This document shows positions 1 to 12,200 of a stretch of 64,000 bases of DNA, one piece after another; the stretch's first letter is position 1, and each line of letters opens with the position of its first letter. The notes beneath the pieces are model-generated. The model made no database searches, was not told the origin of the DNA, and was given only the letters and a program-made list of their open reading frames with translations. The stretch is from Mermis nigrescens. Lineage: Eukaryota > Nematoda > Enoplea > Mermithida > Mermithidae. The translations under genes and the position numbers were made by a program. Location of the stretch: positions 148,911-212,910 of the forward strand of contig JAVLUZ010000342.1 of NCBI GenBank assembly GCA_036768485.1. The letters are read 5' to 3'.

Positions 1-30
1 ATTTTAAGACAATGTCTCGATGCTGTACTA

Positions 31-2938
31 TCATAGGTAGCGAGCGCGTCAGCGCGTACCTATAATATACTTGGGTACCCCTGACATATTTTCACCCCCA
101 TAGAGTAACACTGGGACACTTCTCTATTGTGCGGGTTTTTTTAAATAGATAATAAAAAAATTCACTGCCGTCTTTTTTGTTTTTGTTAAAATTCAATACC
201 CGGTGTGTAAAGAGCGTGTAAAGTTTTACTGTAACGTTATAACATAAAAAGTCTAAAAATTTTGGTCGGTCACACGACTTTTCTAACTCAATTTTGCATG
301 CTGTTTGGTCTGGTTTTTTAAAATGTAGGCAATTGAGTAAGCTCTAAACATCTTTTTTAATTTTTTAAAGTAATTTGTTCCGGAGGGGCAGTGTAAAGAG
401 TGGAAAAATCAGGGGTTGAAAAAAACACATTTTAGTCGAGTTTTCGGCTTTTTTTATGTCCGCCAAATTCTTTGTATAAGAGTCCGCTATGGAAATGTAC
501 TATGGATCAAGGGCTACCTTCGGCAAATCTGCAAACTTTTTTACACTCAATACGGAATTAGATCTAAGGGCTCAAACTTTACACTCTAGTGGATTATGTA
601 AAAAAATAGGTTTTGTTCAAGATTTATCTGTTAGCTTTTCCAGGGTTACACGTCGCAGCAAATTGCGTTTGAAAAAATCAATATTGAGTTATCTCTGGAG
701 GTGTAAAGTTCGAAATCAGGGGTGTAACATGGGGTGAAAGAACACGTTTTCTTTCCTTTTTTGATTGTTTAATATCTCACATGTTTTGCGGAACAGAAGT
801 TTTCCACACACAAAGGTACTACAATTCAAAGGTTACAATTTAGCCCAAACCGAATTTCTTTACACTCAATGTGGAGTTAAGTTTCAATAAAGTTTACAAT
901 GTGGTGGATTCTGGAAAAATATTTTTTTGTCCCTTTTTTGTTTGCCTATTTCACCCTTTAGAAGTCAGAATAAGTCGAATAGAATAAGAATAAAGTACTT
1001 TTAAAAGGGTATACGTCACAGCAAATTGTGCTTGTTTACATCACTATTGAGCTATTTCGGGAGGTGTAAAGTCAAAAAGTGGGGGGCTTCAAACGTGCTC
1101 TGTCTAGTTTTTTTCTGACAATCTCTCCGGCCATGAGTCTGGGCATGATCAAATGTCTAAAAATGTAACAGGGGTCAAACGTGATACGTCAGTTGGGCAC
1201 GTTTGTTTACACTCAAGAGTGATGTAAAGTGGATTTCATATTATATTTATTTGTCTGCATGCCATTGTGGGGACTTATTTTTTTATAAGTATTGATCGTA
1301 ATATCAGAGTGATATCAGAATTACGAATCCTACTAAAATCTTCTTTAAAAATTCTTTACACTCGGTGGTTGTGCAAAAATTTCACTGAAAGTGAATTCAA
1401 GTTCTAGAGCGTTGTGGAAGCTTAATTTTTTCGAAATGTTTTAAGTAACGTTAGAATTACGAATCTGACTATTAGTTTTCTCTACACCCGCAGTTCTGTA
1501 AAGTTTACATGATTCATATATTGTTAATTTGTGAAGTTTACACTACAAATTTAATTTTACTTCCAGAGCGTTGCAGAACGTGAATTTTTTCAAAATATGC
1601 TCCGTAAATACGAATTTAAGTGTATGTTTTCTTTACACCCAATAGTTGTGTAAAGTTTGCACTGAAAATTGACTTGAGTTCTAGTGCGTTGCGGAAGCTT
1701 AATTTTTTTAAATGTGCTAAGTAACGTCGGAATCACGAATCTGACTATTAGTCTTCTCTAAACTTAGTAGTTGTGTGATGTTTAGACTATTCATTCATTT
1801 TTATGTGAAAGTTTACACTGCAAATTTATCTTACTTCTAGAGCGTTGCAAAGTGTGAATCTTTTTTAAATATGTCCCGAAAAATCAGGATTACGAATCTG
1901 AGTGTATGTTTCTTTACACCTGGTAGTTGTTTGGAATTTACATCAGAAATTAACATTAGTTTTGAAACGCTGAAAAATCTTAATAATTTCTGTTCACAAA
2001 GTTCCATGTAATGTCAGGATTACGAATCTGAGTGTAAGTGATCTTTACAACCAGTAATTACGTAAAAATTTACCCTGAAAACATTTGATCTGTTTTAAAT
2101 AAGATAAGGTGGTCTTGTGTTAAAAAGATTATGCTGACGTTCAGAAGAATTTGTTTTCCGCGTTCTCCGAGTAATGTCATTATTGTGGCATGTTACCGTA
2201 CGTGTTTAATAACTGATTTACTCAGACCCTGCTAATTAAACGTAGAGTACTAGTAAAGAAAAATACTCCGATGGAGCAAACAGGACGAATACACTTGGAA
2301 TTACACATCATTAAGGACTAAAAAGGAGGGAACTAGGGAATTTTACGTATGTATGCCTGTGGAAGTTGTCTACTTAAAATTAGACTTCCGCTAAAACGCC
2401 AAAAATAGAAGTATATTCTGAGACTTCTATAAGATGCCTTCACGAAACATTGTTAACCGACTCGGAAAAGAGATTATGAGGAAGCTGTGATGTGTTTTAA
2501 TAACCGCTTTAGTTTTTTTATCAATATTAAATTTCTCTTTCAATATTTAACCAATATTTAGTTATTCGTCAATGGCTTCTTAAGTGAATTATGACAAGCA
2601 CACCATCTTGTTAATTTCTGCTCCCATAGCAATGCGTCCCATACTAGCGTAAGAATGCACTTGATGTCGTTTTTTTATTAGTGATCGCTCATTTTCTTGG
2701 AAATAGCCATTCAACTTATTTATTTGTACGTCAGAGGTGCAACTCCATTCTGCAGGCCGCAGAATATACTTCGATTTTTTGCGTTTTTAGAGGGAAAGTC
2801 CATTTTTAGTAGATTCTTACAACTTCCACAGGCAATCATAGGTAACTTTTCCCTAGTCTCTCCTTTTATGTCCTTAATGATGCGTAATTCCAAGTATATT
2901 TGTCTTTTTTGCTCCATCGGAGCATTTTTCTTTACTAC
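31..2938 (+). mobile_element. Non-autonomous Helitron-like element, copy A
   Basis: Starts with TC after a host A (position 30), followed by a GC-rich palindrome (ATAGGTAGCG then CGCGTACCTAT). The right end has the hairpin GCTCC-ATC-GGAGC at 2,911-2,923, then about 11 nt, then CTAC (CTAG in the sister copies), then host T. These are the hallmarks of a Helitron inserted between A and T. The interior has no protein: it carries loose tandem units of about 130-160 bp with the words ACGAATCTGA and GTGTAAAGTTTACAC (about 1,320-2,050). An inverted copy of the last ~190 bp lies at 2,248-2,436. The right end is 65 bp before the first visible RIM-BP exon. Helitron class is an inference from the ends; no Rep/helicase is present. 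Confidence 0.65.
2248..2436 (-). repeat. Internal inverted copy of the Helitron-like 3' end (arm 1 of copy A)
   Basis: Reverse complement of 2,750-2,938, about 310 bp away. Both arms share copy-specific words such as GCCTGTGGAAGTTGT and CATCATTAAGGA that are absent from the other copies. Confidence 0.75.
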
Positions 2939-3003
2939 TTTTGATAAATAAACAGAAAACTAAAAAGAAAACGAATGCTGAGCAAAACAATTGTATTAAG
3001 CAG

Positions 3004-3294
3004 GTATTCACAAACGGGTTGCGCTGAAGATTATTCCCCTCATGAAGCATTCGATTTACGGGATTACGGTTATACCGAAAAGCATCATCGAAGACACTTA
3101 CCCCGTACTTCGCCGACACAAGACGCCTACGGCTCCCGAGCGGCGCCTTCCGCAGCCCGGTACATTCAGCGAAGTGGAGTGAGAGAACTTTTGGAAAAAT
3201 CTGACTCGGATTATCCGTCGCCTCAACAGCCTCACGGGCAACGTGAACTTTACCGGTATGACGGGCGCGAACAGCAGCCATATCAGAGGAGCAG
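3004..3294 (+). CDS. RIM-BP-like exon a (disordered linker)
   Basis: Open in one frame between acceptor TTAAGCAG and donor GCAG/GTATTT. Encodes a hydrophilic stretch with Tyr, Arg, Gln and Ser (for example QRELYRYDGREQQPYQRS). It starts with one base of a split codon and ends with AG, completed by the next exon. It is GC-richer than its surroundings. Confidence 0.7.
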
Positions 3295-6200
3295 GTATTT
3301 TAATATCAAGTTTTTGCCTTAAGAGTAAGAATGTGATTAGGTTATTAAAGGCTGACAATTTTAAACGCTTCCTATAACGTCGGACATGCGTATTGTGATT
3401 AGTAGTAAAATGAGTATTTATGCACCCGACATAATATGTTTATGAAAGCATGCCCGAAGCCAAGATTTTATTTGCGGGGGCAAAAGAATGTTAATAATCA
3501 GATATCTCTAGAACCACTTGGAGGCAGTCAAAAGAAAGACATTTTAGAGCGTTCCTCAACGAGCTCTGTACAATGTTAAAGAAAAATTTCAAGAAATTTT
3601 CAGATTATTCCATACTCATATACAAAAAAATCTATCATTTAAACTATCCGCGCAAATGGTTTGTCACCATATACTCCATGAACAATTTATTAACTTTTTG
3701 TCTTTGTACTCAATCTTTGTGCTCTGTAAAGAAAAAGAACCGGAAAATTTAATAAAGTGGTGCGAATTTCCGGAAAAAATTGACGTTGTCTCAATGCCCA
3801 ACTCAAAATCTGAGCGGTTTCAAAGACGAAAACATACAGTAGCAATGAGTTGTGGAAAATTTTGTGTTTACTAGCTCGAAAGTATGCTAAAAATCTGTTC
3901 ACTTCGAAAATTTCACTTTTTCTTCAGGGAATCCTTTTCAAAAACAAACCCTTTTTTGGTTCAGGTGGAGGACTTCCCCTTCCCCTATGGCTACAGCCTG
4001 CGTGTACAGAAAGTTCATGTTGTACAGCATGTCGTCCTTCACGTAAACTCAGTAATGCACGGCTATTTACTGTTTATTGTATTCTTTTTTGCTCTCAGTC
4101 AAAAACATCCTTTTTCGACGTTTCTGACGATGCTCTAACTTTCCGGCAAATCTTGTTTACAATAAAAAGCGTCTTCTCGAGAGCCATCTAGACATGCACA
4201 GCTCGAAAATTCTGGGGGAGGGCGAAATTTTCAATTGCCTTCTTTGAGCTCAAAAAAAGGTGAATACGCGTCAAGAAACATATAGTCATGTCCTCTAAAA
4301 AAACCAAGTTTCATGTTTTTTGCATATATTCATTGTGCAAGCACCCCAGTCTAGAAACTTATATAATCAGAGCAATGTCCCGTCTATGCTCCATCTTTTA
4401 CCACTTAGTTGATTTCATAGATCCCTTTAGTCTTGGAGAAAAAACCGATCAAAGTCAAAACTAAAAAAACCAGCAAATTCCATTTGGTAAGTAAAAAACC
4501 ATGGAAAATAAAAAAACCACCCCAAAATGTTATGCCAATTGCGTGGTCTGCAGCGTAAAATAGTTAGTTGACCTTGAATGATCAAATTTTTTTTAAAAAT
4601 TCATTTTTTACGATATTCCCGTTCATCTTATCACATTTATTTAAAAATCAATAATTTTTTCTGAATTTTATTAAACCTTCTATAAATTTCACAAATAAAG
4701 TCTTCAAGTGATAAAAACAACTCTAGGTAAGTCTCTTCTACATCCTCTGCAAGAAATCAGTGCAAAATTATGCAACTTGATGAAAAGTAATTTTGTTGCC
4801 ATGGCAAGATATACTTAGCATTGGTCTTTTTTTAGGTTACAGTGGTTTTTTTAGGTTACAATCAAATTTTTTTGGCAGTTTTTGGGGTGATTCCAATTTT
4901 TTGCGAAAAATAAATATCAGGCATCATGTGAGGTGCTACGAGGCACATTCCTGCTAAGTTTTGTAAAAATTGGCGCTATTTGTTTAGGTTACAATTGTTT
5001 TTTTTTTAGGTTTGACTTTCAAGTTATACTGTAGCTATGTGGATGACATGGAACAACTGAATTTTTCTGACATTAGCCTGCAAGGGAGCCTAACGTGAAA
5101 ACATAAAAGATTTCAGCAGATATGAATACGGGTAGAAATACTGACCCTCAAAAATGCTTTAAAAAATTTATAAAAATGTCAATTTTTAGCAACTTTTCGA
5201 CAAATTTATATCTCAAGTTTCTGAATGATCCGGAAAGAGATCAGGGGTCAGTTGTAATCCCTAGGCATAGCTTGTTCGCCAGTATGATATCATCAGTCAT
5301 CTCCTTTTGGTTATGGAAAAAAGGGGTGGTTTTTTTAGGTTACAAATCGACTGGTTTTTTTAGAGGCGAGCACTATACTTTTTCGGTCTTAATGACGATG
5401 TACTATCTTTCCAGAGCATGAAAACATAAAACGTTCATGAAAATCAAAAAAAATTCGAATAAATTGAAAAAATAAAGTCAAAAATGAGTCTTTGAAGCGG
5501 AGCACCGAAAATTTGACACTTTTGAGCAAACGATAGCTAAAACCGCTTAAAAGAACACCTTTTCTACTAATTTTTTCGGAAAATCAAGAATTTTGGGGGT
5601 AGCAAAATTTATGGGGGGTTGAAAGCCCGCAACCCCCACTAACATCATGTATAGAACCTTTTATTAAAAGTATTGAACAAAATAAGGCTATCTTTTTGTA
5701 TATCCTAGTGTCTTGGAATAAGAGAACATGATAGCCGATCGATAACTATAATAAAAAAGCTTGAACATATGGAGAACAAAAATTTTCGTTTTGAGCTTAT
5801 ATCGCGGCACTGTTTTCTTTGTAAGAATTTCTTTCTATACTCCGTGTGTAAAGAAAGATCTACGGAAGTCTTTGTATGAGCGAAAATTTTTCACTTGTAA
5901 CACATGGTTTATTGTAAGTATACATATTTTTTACGCATTATCAGTCCTTTATCTTCGATCTACTTGCTTTCCAAAAAGTGTTACCTCGTTTCAAATTCAG
6001 TTGATAATATGAATCGAAATTTTTATGATTTTTCAGCCAAGTTTACACATAAATCTGTACTCATGAAGCTAAAATAATATGTATTACAGTACCGGAAATG
6101 ATACTGAGATTGCAATATGCTGCTTGAATCTCATAATAAATGCCATCGAACTTGCGATTCGGATGTACACATAGAAGCTCATGCACAAAATCTTCCGAAA

Positions 6201-9200
6201 ATCTTTCTAAAACATTGCTAAAAATGTGCGAAAAAGCTGATAAACTTCATATCACTTTGCTCAAAAAATTCATTGGGCATTGTACAAAAATGGCTACAAA
6301 AATCTTTGTATTAGCCTCAAAATCTGTGACCCGTGCAAAAAATCATACATCGAGGGGTGGAGTATTAGTAGCATACTGCAAGTTGTTGTATTTATTGTAA
6401 TTTAAGAAACAGCGAATCAATTCATGGTCAGCCGCAGGCACCGACTGCGTCGACTAGGCAATCTGATCTGGCAAGATACGACGACTCTCAGGCTCTAGAG
6501 CAATACGCCTTTGAACGTGACCGTGAAACGAGTTATGTTGGGCGCCGATTACCTCAACCCAGAGACGGCGATCCGCACAAACTTTATAGTAAGCGACAAC
6601 TATAAAAACGTCGTAAGCATACATAGGCACCAACCAAATTCCGGGTTGGTCGATAGGGCGAAATTGCCGAAAATAGCACCAAAAATTCAATTCTGGTTCT
6701 TTGTCGGGTTTTAGGGGAGGGGTCCGTCAGATTCTGGGGATCCAGACCAGGCATGCCCGTAAGGGGATTCGGTAATCTAGACCGCCAGAATAGAAAAATG
6801 GAAAAATTTCTGAGAAAATGAGGCAAAATAAGGGCCAAAAATTGATGATAATTGAAAAATTTCCTCAAAAGTGCTTTTGACCAGAAACTGCGTAATAACG
6901 TAGTTTTAACGCTTTTTTTAGCGCTTATACCAGTTTTTGAGGTCATTTTGGTACAAAAAAGCTCAATTCTTAACCCCTCTAGACCGGCTGACCCCCTAGA
7001 TCGGCCTTGCTGTGCATCTAAAAACCCCAGTCCCCACGCATATGTGTGGTTGAGAGTGGAAAAAGATTTAAATCGGTCCTCGTCCATTTTTTATATATGT
7101 ATTCTTAACGATAACAATCAGAGTATTAAATCACTTCAAATGAAATAACTCCGAAAGCCTGTTGTTTTATTTGTGAAACGATTATTATGAAAAGAGAATT
7201 GCAAGCTGCAATTTTAGTTCTTACCATAGATGCGCGTGATGGCCGTCTGGGGTCAGTCGAAAAGCTTTTTTGAGCTGAAGTGACTGCAAAAACTGGTTTA
7301 AATTCTAAAATAGCGTAAAACGTATGTCAATCTACAGTTTCTTGGTCAATTTCAAAAACATTTGCTGAAAATTTTCGATTTTCATCCATTTTAGCCTTCC
7401 TTTGTCTTATTTTTCCGAAAATGTTATCATTTTTTTATAATAAACAAGATCTCGCAATAATAAAGGTTTTTGCATAAATCGAGTTAATCCTTAAAATAGG
7501 TAAAATGCGTTTGATCAGCATTCATAGGAACAAATACAGTGTTTTTGCATGTGGTGATCCTCATTTAGAAAATGACATTCCTGATTTATCTTTCCTCAAA
7601 ATTCGTGATAATAGATAGCAGACATGCACAGCATGGGAATTCTGTGGGGTGATATTTTAAAGTGCCTTTTTGGGCTCGAAAACGGTGGATACGCGTTAAA
7701 AACATCGCTTTTCTACGTTTCTGACGATGCTCTATCTTTCTAGAACGCAAAAACAAAAAATCATGGAAAAACATTAGAAAAATTTGATTGAATTGAACAT
7801 AATATATGGTCAAAAATGAGTACGTAACGCCGAAAATTTGACACTTTGGGGCAAACAGATCGCGAACAACGCTTGAAAGAGCACCTTTTCTACGAATTTT
7901 TCTGGAAAAATTACGAAATCTGGACGGATTTCTGGGTAGGGGTGAAACTCCCACCCCCTTTTTCAGTTCATGTATGGAGCCAATTTTATGAGCAAAAATT
8001 TGTGTAATTTTGCAGGGAGAAGTAACCGAGAAATGCAAGAAAGTGGCCGAACGTACGGTGCGCCTCCTAGGCGCGTGCTGGCGAAATTCGACTATGATCC
8101 AAAAGAAAATTCGCCAAACCCCGGCGCCGAACAAGAAGAGTTGACGTTTAGAGCTGGTGACGTCATCACGATTTTTGGCGACGTTGACGACGATGGCTTC
8201 TTTGTCGGCGAATTAAACGGTCGCAGGGGTTTCGTGCCGTCAAACTTTCTTGCCATTGATCAGCCTTTGCCAGTGGATGCTCAATATCAAGTGAAATCCT
8301 TTATGTGTTTCTTTTCGGATAGCACTCTTCAAGTCGCAACTATTTTGCTAGGTTCCACGCTCATATCTTAAAAACTCGTAAAGTTATTAACGTTTGAAGG
8401 CCCGAATTTGCACGTTTTTCAGGGTATATTGTAGAAATATGGTTTTTCAAATATTACTTCTGACTGCTTTAATCAAATTAGTTGGCTTATAGCAAAATAG
8501 TTAGGTAACTTTGTGCTATTTCATTCGAGCTATTGCTCAGATTCCAGTACCTCTTGATTCAGGCTGCAATCTCATTACAAAATACAGGAAATTTTTAGCT
8601 TGGCGAGTCAGAAATCAATGTATTATACAGTGAAAACGACGTGTTATAGAAGCAAAATTTTTGAGATTTTATAGAAGCAAGAATTTAATGCCTTCGTACA
8701 TGCAGCTTAGCTTTTGAGAAATGATTCACTCTTCGCTATAAAATAACGAAATCTTATATTACTGTATGCCCTGAAAGGCCTGAAACTTTTTTCATCCTAG
8801 AATTATGCGTAGGATGATTCAACGATTAAGTATAAAAATTTCTGCATTCTCGATTAACTAGTGCATTTGGAGAAGGTTGCCAAGTTGAGTGAAGTAGTTC
8901 AGCTTCGTTTTAACCTAAAAAATCATAGGTAGCGCGATAGCGCTACCTACAAATATACTTGGCCATCCTTTTTTCTTATATGTTTTTCACAGCGAGTGTG
9001 AAATATGTGTCCCCCCCTCTCACAAGCTATAACGGCACACATGTGGGAGATGCGGTTTTTTTAATCGATGGATAATTAAAAAATTCGATGCCTATCTTAT
9101 TTTTTGTTTACACTCAATACCGAGTTAGCAATGACTGTGTAAAGTATAAACCGAAAAATCAAATAATTTGCGGAGGGCCAATTTTTTTTTAATGTTGCCT

Positions 9201-12200
9201 TCGAGCTGTAGATTACGAATCTGAAGTTAAAATTTCTTTACACTCAATGGTTGTTGCATAAAAATGTAAAGTATATAGGTTTTTTACTCTTTGCTTGTTT
9301 CCAGCTAACTCAATTTTGATTTTTGTGCAGTCCAATTGGTTTTATAATGTAGATGGTCACAAAATCTCGAATGAAAATTTTTTTCTTCTCTTTTAACGCA
9401 ATATTGTGTAAAGTAGACGGTTTTTTACTGTTTTCATGTGCAGAAGCATATCTAGCTCATTTTTACATTCTATGCAGTCTGATTGGGTTTAAAAGGTAGA
9501 CATTTATAAAATCTAGGGAAGAGTTTTTAATTTTTTTCGAAAAAGTAATCTTTTCAAATTTAGAGGCGGTTTATTGTAAAGCGTATGGGACAAGAATATG
9601 TTTTTTCCTGCCATATTCTCCACTTAGTAGACAGAACGTGGTAATTATCTTTAAAATGTGCCTCGTCCTAAGCGCTACGCGGCAAAATTTATTTTGTTAC
9701 TTTACAATCAATATTGCGTTATTAGTGCAGGTGTAAACTTTACACTGAAAAAATTTTTTCCGTGCGGAGCATCGTGGATGATGAATTTTTTTAAAAATGT
9801 TCTCCGTAAGGTCAGAATAACGAATCTGACCTGTAAACTTTTCTACAGCCAGTGTTTCTAGAGATATGAAGAGGTGAACTTTGAATTTTACCTACATCTT
9901 TTCTCTAATGCCGATAGATAGCTCCGTATTGCATATTGTTTGATCAGATTTTTCTTATTTCAGAGGTTTTTGACCCGTCTTTAATAAATAACTATTTTTA
10001 TTATCATAAATGCACTATTCTTAAACTTTAGTAGAATGATGAATATTTTTCAATGATCAATTAAGTCTTAAAACCCGCCGATATGTCGAGTTGGCGCAGT
10101 GGCTCACGCATCCGTTCTCTCATGCAGATTCAGAAAAAGACTAATGGATTCGAATGTTCTGAATGCTGACTTTTTCATTTTTTAATTCTTTTGGCAAAAC
10201 CATGCACATCATTTGACTTATTCATCTATTAATGTCCTGCAGCTGACACTTTTTGTTTTTTGCATTTCGCCTTAGTTCTCGAATGGGAGTGTAAAGGGTG
10301 CGAAAATCTGGGGTAAAAAGACACATTCTAGTCGAGTTTTCGACTTGTTTATGCCTGCCAACAACTCCGGTGATGAGATTTTACAAATTTTTTCTGACAG
10401 AAATGTACTACGGATCAAGGGCTATCCTGTGCTTGCCAGCAAACTTTTCTACAATCAATACGCAATTAGTACCAGAGATTTAAACTTTACACTCTAGTGG
10501 ATGAGTAAAAAACAGATTTTGTCCGAGATTTCTCTGCCAACATTTTCGGTTATGAGTTTGGATGAATTGAATAAAATAGGAATAGGGTACTTCTAAGGGC
10601 TACACATCGAAGCAAACCGCATTCAAAAAACGTAATATTGTGTTATTTATGGGGGTGTAAAGTTCGAAATCTGAGATGTAAAATGGGCGAAAAAACTGGT
10701 TTTTTCGTATTTCGATTGGAAAATCATATCGAATATTTCGCGGAACATAAGTTTGGCACATACAAACGTACTGCAATCAAAGGGCTACAAACTGGCCCGA
10801 ACCGAATTTATTTACACTCAATGGGGCGTTCGGTTCAGATTTTTAAAGTTTACAATGTGGTGGACAATGGAAAATACAGGTTTGTCCACGTGCGAGGTTG
10901 AATATGATAAAAATAGATTACTTTCTAAGAGGTACGCGTCACAGCGAATTGCGCTTGTTTACATCAACATTTAGCTTTTTCGGGAGGTGTAAATTCGAAA
11001 AAATGGGGGAGTTTAACGTGTTTCTGTCTTGTTTTTTCTGTCAAGTTCTGGGTTTTGAGTCTGGACATAATCTTAAATATAAAAATTAACCAGAAACCAA
11101 ATGTGATATGCCAGTTTTTTTGCACTCAACAGTGCTGTAAAGTTGTTTACATCTGATATTTATTTGTCCTCGGTCCATTGTGTTGATTTAATTTTTTCAT
11201 AAATGTTGATCGTAATATCACAGTAATATCAGAATAACGAATCCGACTGAAATTTTCTTCACACTCTGTGGTTGTGTAAAGTTTACACTGCATATTAACT
11301 TTAACTTTAGTTCTAGAGCCTTGCGGAAGATTAATTTTTCTTAAATGTTCTACGTAAAATCAGAATTGGGAATCTGACTGTTAGTTTTCTCTACACCTAG
11401 TAGTTATGTAAAGTTTGCACTAATCCATTTGTTGTTAATATGTAGTTTATATTACAAATTTATTTTACTTCCAAATCTGAGCGTTAGTGTTCCTTACACT
11501 TGATATTTGCGTAAAGTTTATGCTGAAAAACTTTGATCTGTTTAAATAATGTAAGGTTGTCTTGTTTAAAAAGGATAATGCTGATGTTAATAACAATATT
11601 GTTTTCCGCGTTCTTGGACTGCTGTCATTATTGTGGTGTGCTACTGTATGTGTTTACTGATTGATGTACTCAAATCATGCTAATTAAAAGTAGGGTACTA
11701 GCAAAGAAAAATGCTCCGATGGAACAAAAAAGATGAATATACTTGGAATGTGGATTATTAAGGATGTAAAAGGAGGGGACTAGGAAAAATCTACCTAAAG
11801 TCGCAAAATCTGCTGAAAATCATACCTTCTCTAGGCAACGGAAAAAATCGAAGTATATTCTGCGGCCTCTAAAAAAGTGTCTTTTTTAAATAATGTTCAA
11901 AGTTTCAGATAAGAGTGTATAAACGAAATCTGTAATGTTAATCTTTTAAATTGCTGGCAAGTAGCAACGCTGACTAGCTTCGTATCCTGATCGATAGAAA
12001 ATTAAGTGGTATTGTATTTAAAGTTGTTTCATTTTGTTTTGAGCATTAAAGCAAGCAAAGCAGGGGCCGATTGATTAGTGCACACAATCCTTAAGGGCAT
12101 GCTAGTGTACCTACATTTAGTCTGTTTCAAGTCAACTCAAGTGTTTCCTACTGTTTTAATCCATTCATTCAATTGGCTTAGAAAGACTGTTAGTTTACTC

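Noticed and set aside
1200..2100. CRISPR-like array in the evenly spaced GTGTAAAGTTTACAC words
   Set aside because: Spacing units are themselves similar repeats, the genome is eukaryotic, and there are no cas genes.
2874..3358. Minus-strand frames over 2.9-3.4 kb
   Set aside because: Antisense of the plus-strand RIM-BP-like exon, whose splice sites and phases fit the next exons.
7586..8134. 182-codon minus-strand frame
   Set aside because: Runs antisense over the SH3 exon and a MITE; shadow of real sequence.
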